The position numbers and the translations under genes are program-made. A stretch of 64,000 nt of DNA from Aquamicrobium zhengzhouense (GTDB taxonomy: Bacteria > Pseudomonadota > Alphaproteobacteria > Rhizobiales > Rhizobiaceae), in NCBI RefSeq assembly GCF_016124105.1, contig NZ_JADGMQ010000004.1, positions 62,001 to 126,000 on the forward strand, in the 5' to 3' direction. Each line of letters begins with the position of its first letter. The first letter of the stretch is position 1. This document shows, piece after piece, positions 51,723 to 61,253 of this stretch. The notes beneath the pieces are model-generated. The model was not told the origin of the DNA. It did not search any database and was given only the letters and a program-made list of their open reading frames with translations.

Positions 51723-52756
51723 CAAGGCACCGGCTCGAAGGGAACATCGATATCGACCTTCTTTTCGAGCCAGGCCGGCACCGGAAGGTTCCGCCCACGA
51801 AGGAAGGCCGGGTTGAAGAGCTTCGACTGATAGCGAGTGCCATAGTCTGCAAGGATCGTGACGATCCGGTGGCCGGGGCCAAGCTCTCGTGCGAGCCGGA
51901 TCGCGCCAGCGATATTGATTCCGGTAGATCCCCCGACGCAGAGCCCCTCTTCCTCGATCAGATCGAAAACAATCGGAAGCGCTTCCTCGTCCGGCACCTG
52001 ATAGGCAAAGTCAGGCTTGAACCCTTCAAGGTTGGCCGTGATGCGGCCCTGGCCAATGCCCTCAGTGATCGAGTCGCCTTCGGACTTGAGCTCACCGTCA
52101 GTGTAGTAACTGAAGAGAGCCGCACCACGCGGATCGGCAAGTGCAACTTTTACGGCATTGCTCTTCTCGCGCAGACCCGCAGCAATACCAGCCAGCGTTC
52201 CACCGCTACCGACGGATGCAACGAAACCATCGATCTTGCCGCCGGTCTGCTGCCAGATTTCCTGTGCCGTGGTGGCGACGTGTCCGTCACGATTGGCAAC
52301 ATTGTCGAACTGATTGGCCCAGATCGCGCCATTGGGCTCAGACTTTGCGAGCTGTTCAGCCAGCCTGCCTGACAGCTTCACGTAGTTGTTCGGGTTTCGA
52401 TAGGGAACCGCCGGGACCTCGATCAGCTCTGCTCCCATCAGGCGCAGAGCGTCCTTTTTTTCTTCGCTCTGCGTCTCGGGAATGACGATCACCGTCCGGT
52501 AGCCGAGAGCCTTGGCGACAAGGGTGAGGCCGATACCGGTATTCCCGGCAGTCCCCTCAACAATGACGCCACCCGGGCGCAAGAGCCCCTTCGCCTCTGC
52601 GTCCCGAATGATGAACAGACCAGCGCGATCCTTGACCGATTGGCCCGGATTCAAGAACTCGGCCTTGCCAAGAATTTCACAGCCGGTTTCCTCGGACGCG
52701 CGATTGAGGCGGATCAGCGGCGTGTTGCCGATAACGTCAATCACTGAGGCAGTCAT
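51722..52756 (-). CDS. cysK: Cysteine synthase (O-acetylserine sulfhydrylase type)
   Basis: PLP enzyme making cysteine from O-acetylserine and sulfide (344 aa). PLP-binding K42 lies in PGQSVKDRAGLFII. The cofactor loop EGTAGNTGIGLTLVAKALG and SVGSGGTLAGIAAGLRE are intact, and the C-terminus GGSTGINIAGAIRLA is typical. The length, slightly over the usual 310-320, matches the group often annotated as cysteine synthase A in rhizobia. Precedes the alaX-type gene with overlap. Confidence 0.94.
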   Translation of the reverse strand: MTASVIDVIGNTPLIRLNRASEETGCEILGKAEFLNPGQSVKDRAGLFIIRDAEAKGLLRPGGVIVEGTAGNTGIGLTLVAKALGYRTVIVIPETQSEEKKDALRLMGAELIEVPAVPYRNPNNYVKLSGRLAEQLAKSEPNGAIWANQFDNVANRDGHVATTAQEIWQQTGGKIDGFVASVGSGGTLAGIAAGLREKSNAVKVALADPRGAALFSYYTDGELKSEGDSITEGIGQGRITANLEGFKPDFAYQVPDEEALPIVFDLIEEEGLCVGGSTGINIAGAIRLARELGPGHRIVTILADYGTRYQSKLFNPAFLRGRNLPVPAWLEKKVDIDVPFEPVP

Positions 52757-52906
52757 ATTCGCGTCCTTCCAATTGCATGCGTTGGCGCGAAACTAGAAAT
52801 GTGTGTCCGCGCTTTCAAGGTTGGATTTTCCCCGCAAGCAGCTTATTCCGTAGTTGAGTTTCTATCATCAACGTCCCAGCAACGCTTCAACGGCTTTCCA
52901 ACGCAT

Positions 52907-53722
52907 ATGGCATTATACAGGGCAGCACCAGAGGACGGGGTCGCCTGGATCACAGGTGCTAGTACCGGAATCGGCCGTCAGCTTGCCCTTCATCTTGCAG
53001 ATCTGGGTTTCAGCGTCGCCGCTACCGCCCGAGATCAGGACGGTCTTGCCGATCTCGTTTCGGCCGCGAATGGTTCACCCGGAAAGGTCACGGCCTATTA
53101 TTGCGACGTGACGAACGAAGCAGCGATGGAAAGCAACCTCAGGCAGATCGAGGACGAACTCGGACCAGTTGTCCTCGCAGTCTTCAATGCAGGAATCTAT
53201 TCGCCAACATTGGGCGAAAGGCTTGAGACGCTAAATTTCACGACCACCTTTTCCGTAAATGTCTTCGGCGTCTTGAATGGCCTCGTCCCGTTGGCCGACC
53301 GGATGCGCGATCGGGGCTTCGGGCATATCGCGATCATAGGGTCGGTTACGGCTTATGTCGGCCTGCCCACCGCTGCAGCCTATGGCGCATCAAAAGCCGC
53401 GTTGAACAACATGGCCCAGGCGCTTCGCCACGATTTTGAGCGCCTCAATATCCGCCTGCAGATCATCAATCCGGGTTTCGTCGAAACCGCGTTGACCACC
53501 CGCTATCGCATTCCCATGCCGATGAAGATGACAGTGGCCGAGGCAGCGTGCCGAATCACTCGCGGGCTGCGCTCGGGAAGCTTCGAAGTTGCATTTCCTC
53601 GCAGGCTCGTCTGGCCCCTGAAAGCGTTGCGCTTCCTGCCGCAAAACTTCGTTCACGCTCTCGTCCGCCGAGTGACCGGTTGGGACCGCCACCGGATCAA
53701 TCGGCGAAAGGTCAAGCGCTAG
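52907..53722 (+). CDS. Short-chain dehydrogenase/reductase
   Basis: A 271-aa Rossmann-fold oxidoreductase. It has the cofactor motif AWITGASTGIGRQLALHLAD (TGxxxGIG), NAG in VFNAGIYSP, and the catalytic SYxxxK as GSVTAYVGLPTAAAYGASKA. The start ATG 52907 (MALYRAAPEDGV) is chosen because the motif sits at the usual distance. Its 3' end overlaps the convergent MFS gene by 11 bases. Substrate unknown. Confidence 0.9.
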   Translation: MALYRAAPEDGVAWITGASTGIGRQLALHLADLGFSVAATARDQDGLADLVSAANGSPGKVTAYYCDVTNEAAMESNLRQIEDELGPVVLAVFNAGIYSPTLGERLETLNFTTTFSVNVFGVLNGLVPLADRMRDRGFGHIAIIGSVTAYVGLPTAAAYGASKAALNNMAQALRHDFERLNIRLQIINPGFVETALTTRYRIPMPMKMTVAEAACRITRGLRSGSFEVAFPRRLVWPLKALRFLPQNFVHALVRRVTGWDRHRINRRKVKR

Positions 53723-54914
53723 CCTTCTTTTCCGGACGCGCATCGCGCGCAAACAGGAATATGAAGAGCGCCAGTCCAAGCAAGACGGCGTAGAACCAGA
53801 ACAGGACAGCATATGCTGCAGACGGATCATTCGCGTCTGCAGCCGCAGTGTAGACGGCCCCTGACGCGAACTGCACCATCCCCACGACACCGATCGCGAA
53901 GAAGTTGAGAAGCGTAACCCCTCGCCCGGTGAGGTGGGCCGGAATAAATGCCCGTCCGTGCGCCATCAGGAGACCAAAGCCGGATCCCGTTATTCCGATA
54001 ACGACCAGAAGCATTGTCAGGGTCGAGAGATTCCCCATCGGCTGCAACGCCATCAGGATCAGCGCAACCAGGCCTATGCCGTTCCCGACGAACGCCACCC
54101 ACTTGCGGGTTCCAAACAAGGTATCAAGGGGACCGTAGACGAAGCTGCCAATGACCATCGCCAGCGCCATGTAGAGAGTGACCTGTCCGATCAGAATGGT
54201 ATCAGCGCCGTGGACTTCGGACAGGAACGGGCCTGCCCACAGGCCGCGGATGCCGGCGGCTGCCACGTAATTGAGGCCCATGAGCGGGAAGATCGGCCAC
54301 AGCGCGCGGATCTTGAGAAGATCGATATACCCGGCAAATCCGTTGTCAGATGATGCGGTTCCTTCCCGCCCGGGATCTCGGACGAGTGCCATGATTGCGA
54401 CGGCAACAGCGATCGTCAGCAACCCGAGGCCAAACATGACCGAGCGCCAGCCCCACGCGTCGGCAGCGGCCGCAAGCGGCGACGCGCCGACGACATTGCC
54501 CAGCGATCCAAACCCTACAAACGACGAGATCAACACCGCCATATGCTTGGGCGAGAAACTGCGCGCAAAGATGTAGACTGAGGCCATCAAGACAGGCGAG
54601 CAGCCCATCCCGATCATCACCATTGCGAGCGTGACCATCCATGGCGACGTCGCGCATGAAAACAGAAGTGCGCCGCCGCCGCCGGCCAGACCGATAAAAC
54701 TGGCCGCAGTACGTTTTGGGCCATACCGATCAAGGCAGACCCCCACCACGAACTGAGACAGCGCGAAGGCCAGGAACCAGGCACCGGAGGCAAGGGCCAG
54801 ATCGGCATTGGTGGCGCCGATCTCGGCTGAGAGCGAAGGTGTAAGGACGGCGAGAAACGAGCGATAAAACTGCGAGAGGACATATCCTATCGCGAGTGCC
54901 GCCAAACCTGCCAT
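53712..54914 (-). CDS. MFS transporter
   Basis: A 400-aa membrane protein with 12 predicted helices in two halves. Family features are the signature loop GVCLDRYGPKRTAASFIGLA between helices 2 and 3, and a matching loop, GSFVYGPLDTLFGTRKWVAF, in the second half. It begins MAGLAALAIGYVLSQFYRSF. Closest in style to the nitrate/organic-anion and opine-type major facilitators, but the substrate is not set by sequence. Confidence 0.88.
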   Translation of the reverse strand: MAGLAALAIGYVLSQFYRSFLAVLTPSLSAEIGATNADLALASGAWFLAFALSQFVVGVCLDRYGPKRTAASFIGLAGGGGALLFSCATSPWMVTLAMVMIGMGCSPVLMASVYIFARSFSPKHMAVLISSFVGFGSLGNVVGASPLAAAADAWGWRSVMFGLGLLTIAVAVAIMALVRDPGREGTASSDNGFAGYIDLLKIRALWPIFPLMGLNYVAAAGIRGLWAGPFLSEVHGADTILIGQVTLYMALAMVIGSFVYGPLDTLFGTRKWVAFVGNGIGLVALILMALQPMGNLSTLTMLLVVIGITGSGFGLLMAHGRAFIPAHLTGRGVTLLNFFAIGVVGMVQFASGAVYTAAADANDPSAAYAVLFWFYAVLLGLALFIFLFARDARPEKKASA

Positions 54915-54978
54915 CGCGGCCTCCCCCTAATGATCCGCAAACAATGGGAGAAGGCGTAAAGCAACGAATGGCTGCAGG

Positions 54979-55007
54979 CAACTGGGCCAGCCGAACTGGC
55001 CCAGCTG
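54979..55007 (-). terminator. Strong hairpin after the DEAD-box helicase gene
   Basis: CTGGGCCAG (54982-54990) pairs with CTGGCCCAG (54996-55004), extending to a stem of about 12-13 pairs, with TTCGG as the minus-strand loop. It is 10 or so bases after the helicase stop. No T-run follows, only TTG. Confidence 0.5.
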
Positions 55008-55017
55008 CAATTATGTG

Positions 55018-56427
55018 TCAGGCAGCAGCCCGACGGCCACCCTGCGGGCCGCGACGGGCCCGGAACGGCTTACCAGCATTTGCTGACGCGTTTGCAGAGC
55101 GTTCACCTGCATGTGCGCCACCGTTATTCTTGCCCTGACCACCACCAAACCGCTTGGGCTTGCCGGCTTTCGGCCCATTGCGATATGGCGCGCTGCGCTT
55201 GCGCTGGTGCCGAACCTCGTCGCTGTCGCCCTCAGGTTTTGCCGCGCGCTGCTCGCGTGGAAGGGGCGCAGGATCAGGCTGGTCGAGGTATGACTCGGCA
55301 ACATCCAGCTTCATGCGGATGATCTTCTCGACCTGCTTCAGCTTCGAGTTTTCAGTCGGATCGCACATGGTGATTGCAATGCCGTTTGCGCCGTTGCGCC
55401 CCGTCCGACCAATACGGTGGACGTAGCTCTCCGCCTCATCCGGCAGATCAAAGTTCACGACGTGGGTGATGCCGGGGACGTCGATACCGCGAGCCGCAAT
55501 ATCTGTTGCAACGAGGATACGGACCGATCCGTCACGAAAACCGTTCAGCGCCCGCTGACGTGCATTTTGCGACTTGTTGCCATGGATTACAGCGGCCTCG
55601 AAACCATCGCGCTCAAGATCGCGTGCGACACGGTCTGCGCCGTGCTTGGTGCGAGCGAACACGATGACCGACTTCATCGTCTCATCGGCCAGCATGCGGG
55701 ACAGGATCACGCGCTTCTGCTTGGTGCGGGCAAGAATGACGCTCTGCTTGATCTCACCAGCTGTGGTGCCCTGAGGCGCAACCTCTACCCGGACCGGGTT
55801 CTTGAGCAGCTCGCCCGAAAGCTTCTCGATCTCGGACGGCATGGTCGCTGAGAACAACGCGGTCTGACGATCCTTGTGGATCGCACGCGAAATGCGGCGA
55901 ACATCGTTGATGAAGCCCATATCCAGCATCCGGTCGGCTTCATCGAGAACCAGCCAGCGGGTCTCGACGAGGCTGATCTCACGCTCGCGCACCAGATCTG
56001 TCAGACGGCCAGGCGTAGCGATCAGGACATCGACACCCGGGAGCATCTTCTTGACCTGCGAGCCGCGCGATACGCCACCAAGCACCAGGGCGGTGGAGAT
56101 ATGCAGGCCCTTTGAAAGCTTGCGGATCGTTTCCTCGATCTGAACAGCCAACTCGCGGGTCGGTGCCAGGATCAGAGCTCGTGCAGTGCGCGGCGAGCGC
56201 TTCGTGCCAAGACCAACGATTTTGGCCAGGATCGGCAAGCTGAATGCAGCCGTCTTGCCCGAACCCGTCTGCGCTATTCCAAGAATGTCGCGACCTTCCA
56301 GCTGCGCCGGAATTGCCTGGACCTGGATCGGTTTGGGGGCGGCATATCCTGCGGCAACGGTGGCCTTGAGGAGCGCGCCGTCAATTCCCAGCGCGGCAAA
56401 ACCGTCTGTCGCTTCAGCGGCAGGCAT
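55018..56427 (-). CDS. DEAD-box ATP-dependent RNA helicase
   Basis: A 469-aa RNA helicase. Motifs: Q motif PKPIQVQAIPAQ, I AQTGSGKT, II VLDEADRMLDMG, III SAT in LFSATMPSE, and VI HRIGRTGRNG. A basic, glycine- and arginine-rich tail (KRSAPYRNGPKAGKPKRFGG) binds RNA. Similar to RhlE/CshA-type proteins of rhizobia. I chose ATG 56427 (MPAAEATDGFAALG). The ORF extends upstream with no supporting features. Role in cold adaptation or ribosome/mRNA turnover is family inference. Confidence 0.92.
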   Translation of the reverse strand: MPAAEATDGFAALGIDGALLKATVAAGYAAPKPIQVQAIPAQLEGRDILGIAQTGSGKTAAFSLPILAKIVGLGTKRSPRTARALILAPTRELAVQIEETIRKLSKGLHISTALVLGGVSRGSQVKKMLPGVDVLIATPGRLTDLVREREISLVETRWLVLDEADRMLDMGFINDVRRISRAIHKDRQTALFSATMPSEIEKLSGELLKNPVRVEVAPQGTTAGEIKQSVILARTKQKRVILSRMLADETMKSVIVFARTKHGADRVARDLERDGFEAAVIHGNKSQNARQRALNGFRDGSVRILVATDIAARGIDVPGITHVVNFDLPDEAESYVHRIGRTGRNGANGIAITMCDPTENSKLKQVEKIIRMKLDVAESYLDQPDPAPLPREQRAAKPEGDSDEVRHQRKRSAPYRNGPKAGKPKRFGGGQGKNNGGAHAGERSANASANAGKPFRARRGPQGGRRAAA

Positions 56428-56761
56428 AGCGGTATCGTTCTTCAAATTTATCACTTTCGTGCAGAAACCTTTTATCGGCTTGCTGCAAACAACTGCCGAC
56501 GCGGCGCAACCTGCCACGGTCGGAATATATATTGGACGACAAGGCGACGAACCATTCGGTTCGCTCGGCTGCGCTGCCGTGCCCACGGCCGATTGCCGCG
56601 GGACTCGTCTGACTGTCGAGCAATGCCCCGTCAGACAGATGCGCAACCAGTCCCTCAGGAAAGCCGGATCACCCGGCCCATGCGCCTCGTGAAAGCGCAT
56701 ATGGTGCAGTTTGCGGAGAAATGCAAACCAATTCTTGTGCGATGCAATAAATGGATGCTTC
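56428..56761. other. Intergenic region between ilvA and the helicase
   Basis: These 334 bases hold the helicase leader and, by position, its promoter. The 60 bases next to the helicase start are A/T-richer. I see no gene, RNA gene or convincing repeat. Confidence 0.4.
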
Positions 56762-58018
56762 TTAGATGATGAACTCCGCCATCATCGGATCATCTGTGAT
56801 GTCGCGATAAGTCCAGCCAGCTTCATCAAAGCGTTTTCGCATAGTCTCGAACTGCGTCGGGTCCTTTGTTTCGATGCCAATGAGCACCGAGCCGAAGTTC
56901 CGTGCCGACTTCTTCAGATACTCAAAGCGCGTAATGTCGTCGCCGGGTCCCAGCATGTTCAGGAAGTCGCGCAACGCACCGGGGCGTTGGGGGAAACGGA
57001 ACATGAAGTACTTCTTCAGTCCTTCAAAACGCAGCGCCCGCTCCTTGATGTCGGGAAGTCGCTCGAAGTCGAAATTACCTCCAGACACGACAGCCACAAC
57101 CGTCTTTCCCCGCAGCTCCTGCTCTGGAATCTCCTTTAAGGCGTCAATCGACAACGCCCCTGCCGGCTCAAGCACGATTCCCTCGACATTCAGCATCTCG
57201 ATCATCGTCGCGCAGAGGCGGTTTTCCGGTATGAGCTTCACGTCATCCGCCGAGAACTTGTTGAGTTGCGCGAAGTTCTCGGCGCCGATTTCCGCCACTG
57301 CGGCACCGTCCACGAAATTGTCGACCGCTGGCAGTTTGATGACTTTCCCGGCTTCCAGGCTCTTGCGCAGGCTGCCCGCGCCCTCGGGCTCTGCGAACAT
57401 TACGCGAGACTCGATGCCCTTGACGGACAGGTACTTGGTGACGCCCGCCGAGAGACCGCCACCGCCCACCGGCATGATAATGATATCGGGCGTCACGCCG
57501 TCTGGCAGTTGCGCCAGCATCTCCTGTCCAATCGTTGCCTGGCCTTCGATGATGTCCTTGTCATCAAATGGCGGGACCATGACCCCACCTGATTCAGCCG
57601 CAAACGCCTTGGCCGCGGCGTAACAATCGTCGAAAAAGTCACCCACCAACCGGATCTCGACCTGCCCGCCGCCGAACATCCTGGTCTTGTCGATCTTTTG
57701 CTGCGGCGTAGTGACCGGCATGAAGACGACACCCTTCTTCTGCAGGTGACGGCACACGAAGGCAAAGCCTTGCGCGTGATTGCCTGCCGAAGCGCAGACG
57801 AACAATTCTGCACCTGCTCCGTCCCCTACCCGCTTGCGGAAAAAATTGAATGCACCGCGGATTTTGTAGGAGCGAACGGGTGTCAAATCTTCCCGCTTGA
57901 GAAAGACCCGCGCACCGAATTTTCGCGACAGGTACATATTCTCCTGGAGCGGTGTCTCGGGGAACAGCTCCCTCATGGCGGCACCTGCCTCGCCGACGCT
58001 CGTTTCAAAGAAGGACAT
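56762..58018 (-). CDS. ilvA: Threonine dehydratase (biosynthetic-type)
   Basis: PLP enzyme turning threonine into 2-oxobutyrate and ammonia, the first step to isoleucine (418 aa from ATG 58018). The PLP lysine lies in LTPVRSYKIRGAFNFFRK, and the glycine loop CASAGNHAQGFAF and the phosphate site MPVGGGGLSAG are intact. The C-terminal 80 residues form one ACT-like regulatory domain (FRFPQRPGALRDFLNMLGPG). Standing alone, on the minus strand. Confidence 0.93.
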   Translation of the reverse strand: MSFFETSVGEAGAAMRELFPETPLQENMYLSRKFGARVFLKREDLTPVRSYKIRGAFNFFRKRVGDGAGAELFVCASAGNHAQGFAFVCRHLQKKGVVFMPVTTPQQKIDKTRMFGGGQVEIRLVGDFFDDCYAAAKAFAAESGGVMVPPFDDKDIIEGQATIGQEMLAQLPDGVTPDIIIMPVGGGGLSAGVTKYLSVKGIESRVMFAEPEGAGSLRKSLEAGKVIKLPAVDNFVDGAAVAEIGAENFAQLNKFSADDVKLIPENRLCATMIEMLNVEGIVLEPAGALSIDALKEIPEQELRGKTVVAVVSGGNFDFERLPDIKERALRFEGLKKYFMFRFPQRPGALRDFLNMLGPGDDITRFEYLKKSARNFGSVLIGIETKDPTQFETMRKRFDEAGWTYRDITDDPMMAEFII

Positions 58019-58144
58019 GGCTACCTCGTGTCGACCACTGCATCCATTTGGCGCCGGTGCCTTGTGCAAATGATCTCTCTGCTTATTGATGGCGACTGAA
58101 TATCGCCTGCTGAGCTACCTGTCACCATTTCACGGAACTACAGC

Positions 58145-59317
58145 ATGTCCCATGAATACGGCCTGACGTTCCGCGTCCTGATGGTCATCACATTGTCTCT
58201 GGGTCTCGCAGGATGCGCCGCCCGCTCCCACAGCCTGTATGATGCCGTTCCGGCCGAGGCAAACGCGATAGCTGCGGAACATTCGATACTGATCGCAACG
58301 TCACGCGGCAAAGCTGAGAACGCCGCAGAAGTGTTCGACGGCACGCGCGCCGAAGATCTGTCCTATGCCCGCGTCAACATAACAATCCCCGCCGTTCACA
58401 AGTCTGGAGCCCTCGAGCAGCCGAGAGCCGGGGGAGAGCGCGATGCATCACTCCATTTTGCTGCGCGTGAGGTGGCCGTTTACCGCGACGGCACGGAGTT
58501 CAACAAAGTGCTGAAGGAAAGGCTGAAAAAAACAGACGGGCGGGCGCTGGTCTTTATCCACGGTTACCGGACCCCGTTTGATGGCTCGATCTATCGGATG
58601 GCCCAGATCATTCACGATTCGGGCTACAAGGGAACGCCGGTCCTCTTCTCCTGGGCTTCGACGGGCCGAACCGTAGACTACATCTACGACAACAATTCCG
58701 CGACGGTCGCACGCGACGGGCTCGAGCGGACGCTGAGACATCTGCGTGAAGCAGGCGCTACCCGCATCGACATCGTCGCCCACTCGATGGGCAATTGGGT
58801 GACGATGGAGGCTTTGCGTCAGTTGGCGATCTCTGGCGAAAAGCAATCGTCACTTGGTCTTGGCGACGTTGTTTTGGCGTCTCCGGACATCGACGTCGAC
58901 GTGTTCAAGAGCCAGCTGCGCCGCATCGGCAAGCCTGAGCGCCCATTTATCGTGCTGATTTCGCGCGACGACCGGGCGCTCCTCCTGTCTTCCATCATCG
59001 CAGGCAGCAAGCCGCGTGTCGGCGATTATGATGGCGACCAGTCGCTCGCGGAACTAGGGGTCATCGCGGTCGATGTCTCGCAGCTTTCGAGTGGCGACAG
59101 CCTCAACCATGCCCGATTTGCCGACAACCCGCTGTTGATTCAGCTTCTTGGCGACCGCCTGAATGCCGGCGACGATTTTGGTGCCAACAGCGACCAGATC
59201 GCTCAGAACATCGGAAAGCTGACGCAAGGAGTGGGAAGAACGCTTGGTTCCGCGGCCGAGATCGTCATTACGACTCCATTCGAAGTCATCAACATCGCCG
59301 TTGGTGGTGGCGGCTGA
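58145..59317 (+). CDS. Alpha/beta hydrolase (DUF900) lipoprotein
   Basis: A 390-aa secreted protein. It has an N-terminal hydrophobic segment ending in a lipobox (LGLAGC), so a lipoprotein. The hydrolase domain has the strand VFIHGYRTPFDGSIYRMAQI, the nucleophile elbow HSMG in IDIVAHSMGNWVTMEALRQL, and a plausible Asp and His further on. DUF900 proteins are related to esterases; the substrate is unknown. It ends facing the Tim44-like gene. Confidence 0.88.
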   Translation: MSHEYGLTFRVLMVITLSLGLAGCAARSHSLYDAVPAEANAIAAEHSILIATSRGKAENAAEVFDGTRAEDLSYARVNITIPAVHKSGALEQPRAGGERDASLHFAAREVAVYRDGTEFNKVLKERLKKTDGRALVFIHGYRTPFDGSIYRMAQIIHDSGYKGTPVLFSWASTGRTVDYIYDNNSATVARDGLERTLRHLREAGATRIDIVAHSMGNWVTMEALRQLAISGEKQSSLGLGDVVLASPDIDVDVFKSQLRRIGKPERPFIVLISRDDRALLLSSIIAGSKPRVGDYDGDQSLAELGVIAVDVSQLSSGDSLNHARFADNPLLIQLLGDRLNAGDDFGANSDQIAQNIGKLTQGVGRTLGSAAEIVITTPFEVINIAVGGGG

Positions 59318-59362
59318 ACTCGGACGTACCCGCGCGGCTGGCGATTGGAGTCTGGCCCGGCT

Positions 59363-59389
59363 ATCGAGCGCCAGGAGACGGCGCTCGAT
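59363..59389. terminator. Perfect hairpin between convergent genes
   Basis: ATCGAGCGCC (59363-59372) pairs with GGCGCTCGAT (59380-59389), a perfect 10-base stem. It sits between the 3' ends of the hydrolase and the Tim44-like gene and may stop transcription from both sides. No T-run on either side. Confidence 0.5.
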
Positions 59390-59414
59390 GAGATCTAACT
59401 AGAAAGGACAGCTC

Positions 59415-60419
59415 TTAAGCGTCGGCCTGCTGAATTGCGGACAGCTTCCATTCTTCGCCCTTACGACGAACGAAGGTCCAGAGTTCAACGGTCTCTGTTG
59501 GCTGTTCGATACCGCCGGCAAGCGCACCGGTTGCACGGTCACGCAGGACATCAATCGCCTCATAGCGGAAGGCAGCCGTCGCGTAGTCGTTCTCGCCTTC
59601 GTTCCAGGCTTCCGCGACGTCGGCCTCCAGCAGATGCACGCCCGAAACCTCATTGCGAACGCCGCGCTTGGCGTTGTCAGCAAGCTCCTCCGAAAAATAC
59701 GAGACCATCTCGGGAGTCGAGAGGCGGCGCAGTGCCGCGTGATCTTCATCGGCAAGAGCGCGTTGCACTTCTCCGAGCCGGCGCTCGAACATGTCGAGGT
59801 CGCTCTGGTCAAGCGTAATATCGCTCATGAGCGCAGCGGAAGCAGCCGGGCTGCCGCCGACGCGCGGGAGAGTGAAGCCGGACGCACTCGTCGCAGCAGG
59901 CTGAGGTGCCGCTTCGCGCTGGCCTGTACGTCCGAAATCATGGGCCGGAGCGCCGCGGTTCAAGGGTGTATTGCCAGCCAGTGCCGGCTGCTTGCGCGAG
60001 CGGAAGAATGCCATCGCCAACCAGATCAGGCCCCCAAGCACAAGCAACTGGAGAAGAAAGCCAAGAGCACCGGCCATCCCGCCAAAGCCGTAGCCGAGCA
60101 ACATGCCAAACAGTCCGCCGAGCAGAAGCCCGCGCATGAGGCCTCCACCCATTCCGTTAAACAGGCCAGGGCGCTGCTGCTGTGCAGATGTCTGCTGGCG
60201 CGTTGCCGAGTTCTGGGTTGTTGGCGTCATGCTGCGCTCAACGGGGGCGGTCTGGTTCGGCGCGGTACGTGTGGGCGGAACAGCCTGCTGCGTGCGCAGA
60301 CCGCGGCTGCCGAAACTGCCGCCGCGCCGCGCCTCGGCAAAGTCGACTGAAACAAGCGTCATGGCGACAAGGGCCGCCGACAAAAGGGCAAGAAAGCGAA
60401 AGCGTCCGAAGCGCATCAT
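59415..60419 (-). CDS. Tim44-like domain protein
   Basis: A 334-aa membrane-anchored protein. It has an N-terminal signal/anchor helix (FRFLALLSAALVAMTLVSVD), a Pro/Thr/Gln-rich segment, a glycine-rich hydrophobic stretch (LLLGGLFGMLLGYGFGGMAG) and a second helix. The C-terminal Tim44-like domain (about 190-330) has LDMFERRLGEVQRALADEDH and ends LSAIQQADA. Alphaproteobacterial relatives of mitochondrial Tim44 are known. A role in membrane protein handling is inference. Confidence 0.9.
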   Translation of the reverse strand: MMRFGRFRFLALLSAALVAMTLVSVDFAEARRGGSFGSRGLRTQQAVPPTRTAPNQTAPVERSMTPTTQNSATRQQTSAQQQRPGLFNGMGGGLMRGLLLGGLFGMLLGYGFGGMAGALGFLLQLLVLGGLIWLAMAFFRSRKQPALAGNTPLNRGAPAHDFGRTGQREAAPQPAATSASGFTLPRVGGSPAASAALMSDITLDQSDLDMFERRLGEVQRALADEDHAALRRLSTPEMVSYFSEELADNAKRGVRNEVSGVHLLEADVAEAWNEGENDYATAAFRYEAIDVLRDRATGALAGGIEQPTETVELWTFVRRKGEEWKLSAIQQADA

Positions 60420-60750
60420 GTCGATCGTCTTCTCCAAATGCCTGAGTGAAGGAAAGAATCAGGCAGTTTCACGAACGGTCCGACATCGCGACGCTTCTAA
60501 CTTCGCCAAGGGTCTCGGTCCGCGCCTCGGATATGGCAACAACACACACCTGTTGCAAGGATCCCCCCCGGGGATGACACAGAATAGGCTACTTGGGCGC
60601 TGAGAAAGGCAAAACAATCCGGACGGGCACCGTCAGGCGCGAAATCCGAGATATTTCTGTTGGCCAATCGAGCGTACTAAAGCAGCCAGCCGGCAGAATT
60701 TCGTGCGCCTGAGATCGGCTTACAATTCGTGATTTCGACCATTTAATCAG
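60420..60750. other. Intergenic region upstream of the Tim44-like gene
   Basis: These 331 bases lie between the Tim44-like start and tRNA-Leu. I see the Tim44 leader, a C-run CCCCCCCGGGG near 60565 and nothing else; open frames here extend through the tRNA and are not genes. Confidence 0.4.
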
Positions 60751-60837
60751 TGGTGCGGACGACGGGAATCGAACCCGTAAGCCTAAAAAGGCGGCAGATT
60801 TTAAGTCTGCTGCGTATACCAATTCCGCCACGTCCGC
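60751..60837 (-). tRNA. tRNA-Leu (anticodon TAA)
   Basis: An 87-base tRNA read on the minus strand from 60837. The acceptor stem GCGGACG pairs with CGTCCGC, and the CCA end is encoded. The anticodon loop CTTAAAA in stem GCAGA/TCTGC gives anticodon TAA. A long variable arm is present, as class II tRNAs need. The T-arm GGGTTCGATTCCC is intact. Confidence 0.96.
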
Positions 60838-61078
60838 ACGGTGTCGTTTCTCATGTGTTTGTCGATGAAGGTCAACGGTAATTACACGCAACCGGCACAT
60901 TACCAGATCGCTTTGTGGAAACGCGCAGCACCTTCAGGCCACGGATCGAGGTTCTATTCATTTCTGGCGATAGAACAGGTTGACGTGGAGAGGCGAGGCG
61001 CTGTAAAGCCGGGATCATTGATGCGTGGCTGGCTCTGGCCTCCGCGCTCAGGTGAAGCAGCTTCTGCGCACCGACAGT

Positions 61079-61168
61079 GGAAGGGTGGCCGAGTGGTTTA
61101 AGGCACCGGTCTTGAAAACCGGCGAGGGTGTGAGCTCTCCGTGGGTTCGAATCCCACCCCTTCTGCCA
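61079..61168 (+). tRNA. tRNA-Ser (anticodon TGA)
   Basis: A 90-base tRNA. The acceptor stem GGAAGGG pairs with CCCTTCT (last pair G-U), followed by G and an encoded CCA. The anticodon loop CTTGAAA gives TGA. The long variable arm and T-arm (GTGGGTTCGAATCCCAC) fit tRNA-Ser. Confidence 0.96.
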
Positions 61169-61253
61169 TTCCAGCCTATCCGGCGCCCTCCAGATGGAAC
61201 CGGGTCATCTTCATCTACGTTCATAGCACGCAATCACGGTATTTGAGGGACCG

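Noticed and set aside
60589-60900. Minus-strand frame containing the phrase VAELVYAADLKSA
   Set aside because: This well-known false protein arises from translating tRNA-Leu; the tRNA explains it.
60751-61168. Possible tRNA-linked integration site
   Set aside because: Two tRNA genes lie close together, but there is no integrase, no repeat of the tRNA 3' end nearby and no change in composition.
61025-61246. Plus-strand frame containing VAEWFKAPVLKTG
   Set aside because: It is a translation of tRNA-Ser, not a gene.
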